Assembly: GCA_030950765.1 (NCBI GenBank)
Contig: JAUZQX010000015.1
Coordinates: 1 to 14,655, forward strand
Reading direction: 5' to 3'
Length of the DNA: 14,655 nt
DNA from: Ghiorsea sp.
Lineage (GTDB): Bacteria > Pseudomonadota > Zetaproteobacteria > Mariprofundales > Mariprofundaceae
Shown: one piece after another, positions 1 through 7,425 of the stretch
How the letters are laid out: every line of letters starts with the position of its first letter
How positions within the stretch are numbered: the stretch's first letter is position 1
Position numbers and translations under genes: made by a program
Notes under the pieces: model-generated
Databases searched by the model: none
What the model saw: only the letters and a program-made list of their open reading frames with translations
Told to the model about the DNA's origin: nothing

Positions 1-388
1 GAACATAAATATCCACAGGCACAATACGATCGCAGCCTCGCGTAATCGCATATGAATAGTGATAATAACCACCACCATTGGCACACGAACCCATAGAAAT
101 CACCCAGCGAGGCTCAGACATTTGATCATAAACTTTACGCAGCGCTGGTGCCATTTTATTACAAAGTGTACCTGCAACCACCATTACATCCGATTGCCTA
201 GGGCTTGGGCGAAACACAATGCCAAACCTATCCAAATCGTAACGAGATGCACCAGCGTGCATCATTTCCACAGCGCAACAAGCCAAACCAAATGTCATAG
301 GCCACAATGAACCTGCACGTGCGCCATTGATAAGTTTATCTGCTGTTGTGGTGATAAACCCTTTGTCGAGAAGACCTTCTATTCCCAT
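1..388 (-). CDS. nuoB: NADH-quinone oxidoreductase subunit B (NuoB), 3' part missing
   Basis: This is the NuoB/PSST subunit of respiratory complex I. It carries the terminal iron-sulfur cluster N2, which passes electrons to quinone at the junction of the peripheral and membrane arms. The first 129 codons are present and the gene runs off the left edge. The paired cysteines in FGLACCAVEMM (C37, C38) and the cysteine in GSCANGGGYY (C102) are N2 ligands by family knowledge; the fourth ligand, expected soon after the last visible residue, lies outside the window. Other family signatures are RFGIVFRPSPRQSDVMIVAG and NKMAPALRKVYDQM. The ATG at 388 overlaps the end of nuoA by 10 bases and has AAGGGG about 8 bases upstream, so the two genes are translationally coupled. 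Confidence 0.97.
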   Translation of the reverse strand, partial: MGIEGLLDKGFITTTADKLINGARAGSLWPMTFGLACCAVEMMHAGASRYDLDRFGIVFRPSPRQSDVMVVAGTLCNKMAPALRKVYDQMSEPRWVISMGSCANGGGYYHYSYAITRGCDRIVPVDIYV

Positions 389-750
389 TGCAAAGCCCCT
401 TTATTCCAGGCGTAAATATATCCAACCAAAAGAATCAGTAAAAATAACATCATCTCGATAAATCCAAAAATGCCTATTTGATCCAAGACTACGGCCCAAG
501 GGAAAAGAAATGCTGTTTCCAAATCAAAAATTACAAAAAGAATCGCCACAAGATAAAAGCGCACATCAAAGTGCATGCGTGCATCTTCAAAAGCTTCAAA
601 ACCACATTCGTATGCCGAAAGTTTTTCTGCATCGGGTCGCTGTTCTGCAACCACCATAGTCAGCATCAATGGCATAATACCCATGCCTAATGCTATTAAA
701 ATAAATATAAAAATTGGCACATAATTGCTGGCCAAATAATCGAGCCCCAT
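379..750 (-). CDS. nuoA: NADH-quinone oxidoreductase subunit A (NuoA)
   Basis: NuoA is a small membrane subunit of complex I at the base of the hydrophilic arm. The chosen ATG at 750 gives 123 residues, close to the family norm, and is preceded by a strong GAGGGAG ribosome site. An in-frame GTG at 792 would add 14 residues with no hydrophobic character and is unlikely. Three membrane segments are evident: residues ~9-31, ~60-80 and ~88-108. The conserved stretch YECGFEAFEDARMHFDVRFY and the following FVIFDLETAFLFPW are hallmarks of the ND3/NuoA family. It is the first gene of the nuo operon; nuoB follows with a 10-base overlap. The leader from the predicted start site is about 50 bases long. 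Confidence 0.96.
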   Translation of the reverse strand: MGLDYLASNYVPIFIFILIALGMGIMPLMLTMVVAEQRPDAEKLSAYECGFEAFEDARMHFDVRFYLVAILFVIFDLETAFLFPWAVVLDQIGIFGFIEMMLFLLILLVGYIYAWNKGALQWE

Positions 751-809
751 GTTATCTCCCTCACATTCTTTTAGTAATGTTCTTGCAGACACCTTCTCTC
801 GCGGTCGGA

Positions 810-838
810 TTTCTAAAGTAGTTGCTTGGATGTGTCAA
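810..838 (-). promoter_or_regulatory. sigma-70-type promoter for nuoAB
   Basis: On the minus strand a perfect -35 hexamer TTGACA (833-838) is followed, after 17 bases, by TAGAAA (810-815), a four-of-six match to the -10 consensus. The predicted start is near 803, leaving about 50 bases of leader before nuoA. Spacing and hexamers are visible in the sequence; transcription from here is inferred. Confidence 0.6.
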
Positions 839-916
839 TTTTTTGTGACATACAACACGATGGGCTTACGCTTATAAAAACACATATATTGTAAGGGGGC
901 GCAAGTTTTAAAACAT

Positions 917-946
917 AAAAAAAGGCCTCGCAAAAGCGAGACCTTT
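917..946 (-). terminator. rho-independent terminator of the efflux operon / small RNA
   Basis: On the minus strand an 11-bp stem (921-931 with 936-946, one G-U pair) closes a TTTT loop and runs straight into seven T residues (917-923, partly in the stem). The T-run lies on the left side only, so it terminates leftward transcription. That is the end of the RND operon and of the small RNA proposed at 917-999, and it separates them from the nuo promoter. Confidence 0.9.
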
Positions 947-999
947 AATCAATATCTGTCTGGCGCTGAGGAGGGAGGGGAGGGAGGTAGCGCCAGACC
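917..999 (-). ncRNA. candidate small RNA with C-rich anti-Shine-Dalgarno loop
   Basis: This is a predicted transcript of about 83 bases in the gap between the RND gene and nuoA. Hairpin 1 has a perfect 10-bp stem: on the minus strand GTCTGGCGCT (998-989) pairs with AGCGCCAGAC (967-958). Its 21-base loop (988-968) is almost entirely C and U, begins ACCUCC and contains repeated CCUCCC units. Hairpin 2 (921-946) is a canonical terminator. A TATACT -10 box at 1006-1011 places the start at about 999, one base before the first stem, although no convincing -35 is seen. The loop is complementary to Shine-Dalgarno sequences, as in the alphaproteobacterial 'cuckoo' RNAs, whose CCUCCUCCC-type loops act on ribosome sites; that link is by analogy only. 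Alternatively it is a processed 3' UTR fragment of the RND messenger, or only a decorated 3' end. Confidence 0.55.
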
Positions 1000-1005
1000 T
1001 TGCGA

Positions 1006-1011
1006 AGTATA
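1006..1011 (-). promoter_or_regulatory. -10 box for the candidate small RNA
   Basis: TATACT on the minus strand is a five-of-six match to the -10 consensus. Counting from it puts +1 at about 999, immediately before the 10-bp stem. The hexamer at the 17-base spacing (ACGCTA, 1029-1034) is not a recognisable -35, so the promoter would be weak, activator-dependent, or served by another sigma factor. Confidence 0.35.
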
Positions 1012-1044
1012 AAGCCTTTTCATGACTTTAGCGTGAAAGAAAAA

Positions 1045-4000
1045 TTAAGATTTAATCATCTTATTAGAGCGTCTAGATTGAAACAATGCCTTCACATCCA
1101 AAGCAATTGCTAAGGTAGCTGGAATCGCAAACAAGGTAATCAATGTCGAGAACATCAGACCCCATGATAATGCCAGCGCCATAGGCGCTACAAAGGGGTC
1201 AAAACCGCCCCAACCATACGCTGTAGGCAATAAACCCACCACTGTAGTAATCGCCGTTAACATGACTGCCCTAAAGCGACGTTTGCCACCATGGACAATA
1301 GCTTCGAACCACGGTTTACCATCTTCAAATTCACGTTGGATGAGTGCTGCCAACACAAGCGATGAGTTGACCACCACACCTGTCAACGCCACAAAGCCCA
1401 TCAAAGACATAAAAGACAACGGCTGACCATGTAAAAACAAACCAATCACAATACCTATCACACCAAATGGAATAGCAAACATCACCAAAAACGGATAAGA
1501 AATGCGGTTAAACTGAATCGCCAATATAACAAAAATACCCAGCAGAGCAAAAGCAAAGCTGAAAATTAACCCCTGTACAGACTCATCCGTCTTCTCTTGC
1601 TCTCCACCCATGACGTATTTCACAGCAGCAGGTTCTTGTGAGCTTAACCATTCCGCATCGCGGCCTTTTACCAAATCGTTCAAAGCTTTAGATGTAATAA
1701 TATCCTCATTCACTTCAGCCGTCACATTCAACACCCGTAAACCATCTTTATGGCGGATACTGGTAAGACCTGGCACCTCTTTAAACGTTGCCACCTTCTC
1801 AAGTGGCACAAGGCCACCTTGACGGTTTGGAATCAACAGCTGCTCCAGCGTGTGAACATTTTGCTGCGCTATTTCAGGAAAACGAATCGTTACATCGACT
1901 TCTTCAACACCCTGCTTCAATGTTGACACGGGAATACCATCAAAAGCTGCTCGAATACTCGTTGCAATCGTTGCCAAATCGATATTCGCATAGGCTGCCA
2001 ACTTCCTATCCACTTCAATATGTATTTCTGGTGAACCTTCACGCAACCCACTTTCAATCGAGTGTACGCCTTTCACACCCTGCAACAGTGTCATTAACGC
2101 CTGCCCTGATTTTGTCCTGTCCATATCCGTGCCTGTAATCTCAACCTGCAAAGCACGACCTGTTGGTGGCCCGCCTTTGAGCATAACAAAGTTAATATCC
2201 ACATCGGGGAATTTACCTGCTATCCCCGCCTTAACATCATCCATCACTTTATATGCCGACACATCACGATGAGCAAACGAAATTAAAATAACTTTTAAGT
2301 AACCAAACCTGTCGCCAATTTGTTTTAAGGATTCTTGTTCATTGGCGGCATTGTCACCAGACACACCGACGGTTGTTTCCAACAAGTCTTCAGGCACATG
2401 TTTACGCACCTCTTTATCAAGCGCCAACAATGTTTGGCGTGTTTCAGATAACGAAGAGCCTGCGGGTAAGGTTACCTGTAAATAAAACTGGTCTTCCGCA
2501 CCGGGTGGAAACAGCTGAAACTTCACTACACCAGCCAAAGCAATGGCTGCTATAAATGCCGCAACCGTTAAAGCAACGGTAGCATAACGTAGTTTCAACG
2601 CTTTGCGTAACAGCCGTTCATAAAAGTTCGTCAGCCAAATTAAGATTTTTCGTTCTTTGGGGTGTTTATTGGGGTTTGCAAAGTCTGCAACATGGTTGGG
2701 CAAAATAAAGATAGCTTCTACCCAAGAGAAAATCAGTAGAATAACCACCACCACAGGTATCGAATACACAAACTTACCAATTATACCGTCCATAAACATC
2801 ATAGGCAAAAAGGCAACAACTGTGGTTAACACCGTTGCTGTCACAGGGCCTAACAACTCTTGCGTACCTTTAACTGCAGCTTCAGAGGGCGATAAACCCT
2901 TCTCCATATGGTAGGTCGCATTTTCGCCAATAATAATGGCATCATCCACCATTAAGCCCAACACGATTATAAAACCAAACATAGTTAATAAGTTCAGTGT
3001 TGTGCCCATCAAAAACAAAACCAGCAAACCTGAAAAGAAAATAATCGGCAAACCCCAAGCTGTGGTCAATGCAACCGCAGGGCGCAAGAACATAAACAAG
3101 GTTAACAAAACCAAAATCAAACCTATCGCACCATTACTGGTTAATACATTTAATCGAACCCGTGTATTGATAGAAAAATCTTTATAAGCACGCACTTCAA
3201 GCGTTTCACCATACTGTTTAGAAATTAAGGGTAAGTATTCACGTACATGGTCAACAACCTTGATAATATCTGCATCTGCTTTCTTTACGACCGTAAAATT
3301 AATTGCCGTCTCACCCATGGCATCCACATATCGCCTTGGTTTTTCAAGCGTTTGTGTCACATCCGCAATATCGGACAAGTACAAAGCCTGACCCAACTCA
3401 TTGGCACGAATCACCAAAGTCGCGGCATCTTGGGCAGAGGTAAATTCACCATTCACCCGAATCGCCTTAAGACCGTCCTGTGTTTTAAGTTGCCCACCCG
3501 GCGCATTTATATTCCACTTTTGAACCAGTGCAATCACATCTTCCGTAGATACGCGGTATTGCTGCATTTTTTCAGGGTTTAATGTAATGCGAATTTCTTC
3601 TTTACGATCGCCAAATACATTTATTTTAGACACACCAGGCAAGGTCAATAAATCATTTTCAATTTGATTGGCAATATGTTTGAGTTCTAACTCTGGTATT
3701 GCCCCAAAAATAGAAAATGAAATCACCGGCGTTTGCTCAGATTTAATCTCTTTAATAAAAGGATCACTTGGCAAATCATCAGGCAGAACTGCACGATTCA
3801 CCGCCTGCTGCACATCGGACACAAAACGTGACCGATCTGTATAGTTAGGGTCAACCTGAATAAGAATTTCCATACTTCCAGGGTAAGATGTTGATGTTGT
3901 TTTTTTAACCCCATCAATGCCTTTAAGCTCACGTTCAATCGGTATTGCAACAAGCTGCTCCAATTCCTGTGGTGATGCACCTGGATACGCCGCACCAATG

Positions 4001-4140
4001 ACCACCAAGTCAAAGTTGACGCTAGGGAATGCTTCTCGCTGAATATTCATTGCTGCGTAGATGCCACCCAGCAACAACATACCCGATAACATATTGACCA
4101 ACAGCCCTCGTCTTACAAAAAATGCAATCAAACTATTCAT
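1045..4140 (-). CDS. RND-family efflux transporter, inner-membrane permease
   Basis: This is a 1031-residue proton-driven pump of the AcrB/CzcA superfamily, which exports drugs, metals or other toxic compounds from the inner membrane or periplasm through an outer-membrane channel. The architecture is typical: TM1 at residues ~10-30, a large periplasmic loop, TM2-6 (~335-480), TM7 (~530-550), a second periplasmic loop, and TM8-12 to the C terminus. Adjacent aspartates D399-D400 in GLMVDDAIIIGEN in TM4 are the proton-relay pair of the hydrophobe-amphiphile (HAE) branch. The periplasmic signatures PGASPQELEQLVAIPIERE and the C-terminal GVVVNSSLVLAA also fit. Its ATG overlaps the stop of the TolC-like gene by 4 bases (ATGA), so the two are coupled. 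AAGGGG just upstream provides the ribosome site. No periplasmic adaptor gene is next to it. The substrate cannot be told from sequence. Confidence 0.93.
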   Translation of the reverse strand: MNSLIAFFVRRGLLVNMLSGMLLLGGIYAAMNIQREAFPSVNFDLVVIGAAYPGASPQELEQLVAIPIERELKGIDGVKKTTSTSYPGSMEILIQVDPNYTDRSRFVSDVQQAVNRAVLPDDLPSDPFIKEIKSEQTPVISFSIFGAIPELELKHIANQIENDLLTLPGVSKINVFGDRKEEIRITLNPEKMQQYRVSTEDVIALVQKWNINAPGGQLKTQDGLKAIRVNGEFTSAQDAATLVIRANELGQALYLSDIADVTQTLEKPRRYVDAMGETAINFTVVKKADADIIKVVDHVREYLPLISKQYGETLEVRAYKDFSINTRVRLNVLTSNGAIGLILVLLTLFMFLRPAVALTTAWGLPIIFFSGLLVLFLMGTTLNLLTMFGFIIVLGLMVDDAIIIGENATYHMEKGLSPSEAAVKGTQELLGPVTATVLTTVVAFLPMMFMDGIIGKFVYSIPVVVVILLIFSWVEAIFILPNHVADFANPNKHPKERKILIWLTNFYERLLRKALKLRYATVALTVAAFIAAIALAGVVKFQLFPPGAEDQFYLQVTLPAGSSLSETRQTLLALDKEVRKHVPEDLLETTVGVSGDNAANEQESLKQIGDRFGYLKVILISFAHRDVSAYKVMDDVKAGIAGKFPDVDINFVMLKGGPPTGRALQVEITGTDMDRTKSGQALMTLLQGVKGVHSIESGLREGSPEIHIEVDRKLAAYANIDLATIATSIRAAFDGIPVSTLKQGVEEVDVTIRFPEIAQQNVHTLEQLLIPNRQGGLVPLEKVATFKEVPGLTSIRHKDGLRVLNVTAEVNEDIITSKALNDLVKGRDAEWLSSQEPAAVKYVMGGEQEKTDESVQGLIFSFAFALLGIFVILAIQFNRISYPFLVMFAIPFGVIGIVIGLFLHGQPLSFMSLMGFVALTGVVVNSSLVLAALIQREFEDGKPWFEAIVHGGKRRFRAVMLTAITTVVGLLPTAYGWGGFDPFVAPMALALSWGLMFSTLITLFAIPATLAIALDVKALFQSRRSNKMIKS

Positions 4141-5615
4141 CGCGCATCCCCTTGTGTTTGCCCTAACAATTCAGGCAACTCACCCACGGCTAAAGCCAGC
4201 TTATACTCCGTCAAACCAAGGCTAACCCGCTGAATAGCTTCACGAAGCTGGGCTACTCTTAAATCACCTTCAAATTGAATCACTGCAGATGTTGGCACGC
4301 GTCCTTTTTGATAACGCTCCATTTCTGCTTGGTACTTTTTCTTTTCTGCTTTCACTTGTGCTTTTGATGCCTTCAATGTAATTCTTGCACTGCGTAAATC
4401 ATTGACCAACGTGGCGATTTCTGTCTGTAAATCCATCATAGCTTTGTGTCGCTCAATATTGATACTCTCCAATGCCAACACACTTCTTTGTACCGCAGCA
4501 CGACTACTTTTATTGTCCAATACATCACTAAACTCAACACTGATACCAATATACCTGTCATGTGCAGGGTTAAAACCCCTTGTAAAAGCTGTGCCCGCGC
4601 TACCATCCAAGGCTCGCGTACCCACCTGCCCTATCAAATCCAACTGATAATCTTCAGATGTTTTCGCTAAACTCAACTGTGCTTCTGCAGCTGCATATTG
4701 CGCTGCCAACACTTGAAAAACAGGACGTTTAGACTCAGCCTTAACCAATAACTTCGACACCGACTGCAACTGAACCTTGGGTGAACGAAACTTCAACACA
4801 AGTGGTGTATCCGCAGCTTGATACATCAAACGATTCAACGCCGTTTGTGCTGCTCGTTTCTCTGCTTTGGCTTGTGCCAGTTGTAGTTTTCTCGCTGTCA
4901 CCAAAGCCTCCGTTTGATAACGGTCTGCCTTTTCTACGAGACCAAAGCTTTCACGCTTTTTTTGGTTGTCTAAAAGTTGTGTGGCACGAAGCTCGGCATC
5001 CTTGGCTAACTTCACCGACAAGTCACTCAACACAAACTGAGCATACATACCAATAGCTTGGGCTGCGATTTGCTCCTTAAGCAAGGTAATACGAAGTTTT
5101 GCAGCTTTCTCTTCTGCCACACTGACTTCTTTTTGATACCTATAATTGGGGTTGCCAGCGCCCGCAACCAAGGGGTAACGATAAATCAAATCGATTTGAT
5201 GTTGATATTGCGGATTGGGTTTACTCTGAAACGCGGGAATAACTGAAGCTGGATAAATAAGCTCGGCACGATTATACAATAAGGTCCCTGTTAATGTGCT
5301 GCCACCCTCAAAGGGCTGAACCACCTGACCTGAAATAAATGCCGCATTGGTTTCCGTAGGCGAAAAAGGATTGGTTGTTGGCGCACTTTCATTACTCAAA
5401 CCAATGCTACCGCCATAATGCATATCAAGTGCCCCATCAAGCTGTAAGCTATTGGCACGTTGAATCTTTACCTGCACATTTGAAGCTTGCAAGTCAGGGC
5501 TTTTTGCAAACACATTGCTTAATACATCCGACAAAGATAATACTTTTGCCTGCGCTGGTGTTTGCAACACAAAACACAAACAAGCCGCCATCCATATTTT
5601 TCCTGCTTTACTCAC
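4137..5615 (-). CDS. TolC-family outer-membrane efflux channel protein
   Basis: This 492-residue outer-membrane factor would form the trimeric exit duct for the RND pump encoded just downstream. Residues 1-23 are a signal peptide ending in TPAQA. Cysteines lie in its hydrophobic core, but there is no good lipobox, so a lipid anchor is unlikely. The mature part shows the family pattern: long heptad-rich helices full of Ala, Lys, Gln and Leu (~165-275 and ~310-480) and two beta-rich stretches, the first at ~60-150. The stretch QKKRESFGLVEKADRYQTEA and its later counterpart EMERYQKGRVPTSAVIQFE are the paired OEP repeats. Translation starts at GTG, with AGAGGTG about 6-10 bases upstream. It is the first gene of a two-gene operon diverging from a MarR regulator, which probably represses it. 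Confidence 0.9.
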   Translation of the reverse strand: MSKAGKIWMAACLCFVLQTPAQAKVLSLSDVLSNVFAKSPDLQASNVQVKIQRANSLQLDGALDMHYGGSIGLSNESAPTTNPFSPTETNAAFISGQVVQPFEGGSTLTGTLLYNRAELIYPASVIPAFQSKPNPQYQHQIDLIYRYPLVAGAGNPNYRYQKEVSVAEEKAAKLRITLLKEQIAAQAIGMYAQFVLSDLSVKLAKDAELRATQLLDNQKKRESFGLVEKADRYQTEALVTARKLQLAQAKAEKRAAQTALNRLMYQAADTPLVLKFRSPKVQLQSVSKLLVKAESKRPVFQVLAAQYAAAEAQLSLAKTSEDYQLDLIGQVGTRALDGSAGTAFTRGFNPAHDRYIGISVEFSDVLDNKSSRAAVQRSVLALESINIERHKAMMDLQTEIATLVNDLRSARITLKASKAQVKAEKKKYQAEMERYQKGRVPTSAVIQFEGDLRVAQLREAIQRVSLGLTEYKLALAVGELPELLGQTQGDAR

Positions 5616-5686
5616 ACTGTCACCTCTTTGCCTGTTCGCTATAGTTGGTTTCTATAAAAACAAAAACATGCGGCGAACATTAGGAT

Positions 5687-5721
5687 AATAGTTGATAAGG
5701 TCAACTATTGATTTTATCAAC
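5687..5721. promoter_or_regulatory. inverted-repeat operator between marR and the efflux operon
   Basis: A perfect 9-bp inverted repeat, AATAGTTGA and TCAACTATT separated by 5 bases, spans 5687-5709. A second, overlapping symmetry uses GTTGATA (5691-5697) and TATCAAC (5715-5721), and a further ATAGTTG half-site lies at 5641-5647. AT-rich dyads of this size in a divergent gap are typical binding sites of MarR dimers. Autoregulation plus repression of the pump genes is inferred. Confidence 0.7.
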
Positions 5722-5743
5722 AATAACCCTATCGTTTGCCATT

Positions 5744-6214
5744 ATGAGAGATTTTCAACCAAGTACGGATATAGAAATAGGTGCCCTCATGCCCTTAATT
5801 GGGCAATTGATGTGTTTTATGCGCCAACAGACCAGCCAAGCATATAAAGATTTGGGTTATGACATCACACCAGAAGCCGCTCATGCTTTGATGATTATCC
5901 AACATTTTGAAGGACTTGCACAAACAAAGTTGGCACATATACTGGAAAAAGATAAAGCTTCAGTTACACGCTTACTCAACAGCTTGGTGCAACTCAACCT
6001 TGTAGAACGCATTCAGGATACAAATGATAGGCGCATTATTCGCGCCCACATCACCACCAAGGGAAAAAACACTTTTGCGAAATTTATGCCTAAACTTCAT
6101 GACGTGAGTGACTTAACACTGCAAGGCATATCCGAAGCAGACTTCAAACAAACACTCAGCACATTGCATCGCATCACCACCAATATCAATGCAATATACT
6201 GCGAGAAAAATTAA
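5744..6214 (+). CDS. MarR-family transcriptional regulator
   Basis: This 156-residue winged-helix regulator probably controls the divergent efflux operon, its release triggered by a small ligand or oxidant. The DNA-binding domain spans residues ~45-115. The recognition helix is in LEKDKASVTRLLNSLVQLNLV and the wing in QDTNDRRIIRAHITTKG, which carries the D-x-x-D-R-R signature. The flanking helices form the dimer interface. The chosen start is the ATG at 5744 (MRDFQPST). A TTG at 5708 would add 12 residues but lies inside the operator palindrome, so it is unlikely. The ribosome site is poor, suggesting low expression. Its stop codon shares the palindrome TTAA with the stop of the convergent cytochrome b gene. 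A cysteine at residue 24 might be redox-active, but I cannot show this. Confidence 0.88.
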   Translation: MRDFQPSTDIEIGALMPLIGQLMCFMRQQTSQAYKDLGYDITPEAAHALMIIQHFEGLAQTKLAHILEKDKASVTRLLNSLVQLNLVERIQDTNDRRIIRAHITTKGKNTFAKFMPKLHDVSDLTLQGISEADFKQTLSTLHRITTNINAIYCEKN

Positions 6215-6789
6215 CGTTCTTTATGACCTGTAAACATAGAACGCACCAAATTTTCGCTATGTTGTTTCATTGCCACAAACACACCTAGAATATGCGCACC
6301 AATCAGAACCAACATAAAATCTGACAATTCATAGTGAATAAACTTAGCCAAATCACCTATACTATCTGAAACAGAAATACCCAACGCCCATACTGGACCG
6401 GTATACTCACTCCAACCCAACAGGGTTAAACCAGAGAAAGTTAAGACCAACAAACCTGCAATCAATGCAAACACCATCGCCCCACCCAAAGGGTTATGAC
6501 CCATATAATGCTTTATGTGTTTATTACCTATAATCGCTTTGAAATTTTCAATGTATTCCGATGGTGAAAAAATAAAGTTGGAAAAGCGCGCATATTTCGA
6601 GCCCACAAAACCCCACACAATACGCAAGACAATCAATATAGTGATAAAGTAACCCAACCACTCATGCACTTCATCCAAGTCATAGGTTTCATTATACCCA
6701 TAAGCAGCTGTTAAATACGCTGCAGTAAAACTTAACACCAAGCTCCAATGAAATATACGTACAAACAAGTCCCAAACTTTTTCTTTCAT
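6211..6789 (-). CDS. cytochrome b561-like integral membrane protein
   Basis: This 192-residue di-heme b-type cytochrome belongs to the bacterial b561 / Ni-Fe-hydrogenase cytochrome b group, four-helix proteins that exchange electrons between quinone and a periplasmic partner. Helices lie at residues ~10-30, ~44-63, ~103-126 and ~155-175. Likely heme ligands are H14 (RIFHWS), H42 (EVHEWLG), H152 (FIHYELSD) and H166 (GAHILG), the usual bis-His set. The ATG at 6789 is preferred because GGAGTGG stands upstream; a GTG at 6801 falls within that ribosome site. It lies 81 bases downstream of the diheme cytochrome c gene, and such b/DHC pairs are known in proteobacteria, so the c-type protein is the likely redox partner. 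No hydrogenase genes are nearby, so a hydrogenase role is not supported. Confidence 0.87.
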   Translation of the reverse strand: MKEKVWDLFVRIFHWSLVLSFTAAYLTAAYGYNETYDLDEVHEWLGYFITILIVLRIVWGFVGSKYARFSNFIFSPSEYIENFKAIIGNKHIKHYMGHNPLGGAMVFALIAGLLVLTFSGLTLLGWSEYTGPVWALGISVSDSIGDLAKFIHYELSDFMLVLIGAHILGVFVAMKQHSENLVRSMFTGHKER

Positions 6790-6870
6790 CTTTACAACCA
6801 CTCCAGTTTTTATTTTTAATTATGAAATATGCAAGCTACAAGATGCCATTGCTACAAACGGCTATGCCAA

Positions 6871-7425
6871 TCAGTCTTCCCAACGACCATAACTTGGAAT
6901 ACGAATGCCTCGCTCACTATAATCACCACGTTCTGCACCTGTATGACATGCCATACAATTACTCAACGAACGTACTTTCGGGTTGCCTTGTACCATACGT
7001 TTTGGAATTTCATTGTGCTCACGTTTAAAATAACGCAGCTCCGTAATCCGCATAGGCGCTTCACCTCGACCAAATCGCAACAAACGTCTTCCTTTTTGGT
7101 CTGCCGCATATGTCTTTAAGTATACCAAGATAGCCTGCCTATCTTTTTCATTCACTTCTGCATTATCACCAAAATGGTCTTCTAATGCCTTAGGGCTCAT
7201 GATTTTTTCCCATGATGCACTGGGCAACAAGTTTGGCTGAAAACCCATATGGCATGATGCGCAACTTTCTTGGTACAGTTTATTATGCGGAATAGCCGCA
7301 CTACTTGTTGAAAAACGGCTGAAAAAGCCCTCATGTTCATCGCCATCATCATCAGCAAGAGCTACCTGCGATGTGGCAATCATGCCTGTTAATACAAAAC
7401 CCAATACAATATGTTTATGCTTCAA
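6871..7425 (-). CDS. periplasmic diheme cytochrome c (DHC family)
   Basis: This 184-residue exported c-type cytochrome has two heme attachment motifs: CASCH (residues 55-59) and CMACH (157-161). Residues 1-24 are a signal peptide ending in QVALA, followed by an acidic and His-bearing stretch (DDDGDEHEG). The spacing, the C-terminal GIRIPSYGRWED and the adjacent b561 gene fit the DHC family first described in Rhodobacter sphaeroides. It should shuttle electrons between the membrane cytochrome b and other periplasmic acceptors or donors; no SHP-type partner gene is present. No ATG is usable at the start. Two tandem TTG codons (7428 and 7425) follow AAGGAG, and the second has the better 6-base spacing; adopting the first adds one residue. 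A CRP-type palindrome lies about 80 bases upstream. Confidence 0.88.
   Translation of the reverse strand: MKHKHIVLGFVLTGMIATSQVALADDDGDEHEGFFSRFSTSSAAIPHNKLYQESCASCHMGFQPNLLPSASWEKIMSPKALEDHFGDNAEVNEKDRQAILVYLKTYAADQKGRRLLRFGRGEAPMRITELRYFKREHNEIPKRMVQGNPKVRSLSNCMACHTGAERGDYSERGIRIPSYGRWED

Noticed and set aside
59..310. Plus-strand open frame opposite nuoB
   Set aside because: The minus strand encodes an unmistakable NuoB here; the plus-strand product is His/Thr-rich and matches nothing I recognise.
379..792. Longer nuoA starting at GTG 792
   Set aside because: The added 14 residues are not conserved in the family as I know it, and the ATG at 750 has a strong, well-spaced ribosome site.
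3798..4013. Open frame of 71 codons overlapping the RND gene on the same strand
   Set aside because: It is a shifted-frame shadow of the RND permease with no ribosome site or recognisable domain.
4781..5056. Plus-strand open frame opposite the TolC-like gene
   Set aside because: It is antisense to a well-supported gene with continuous family features, and has no start signal.
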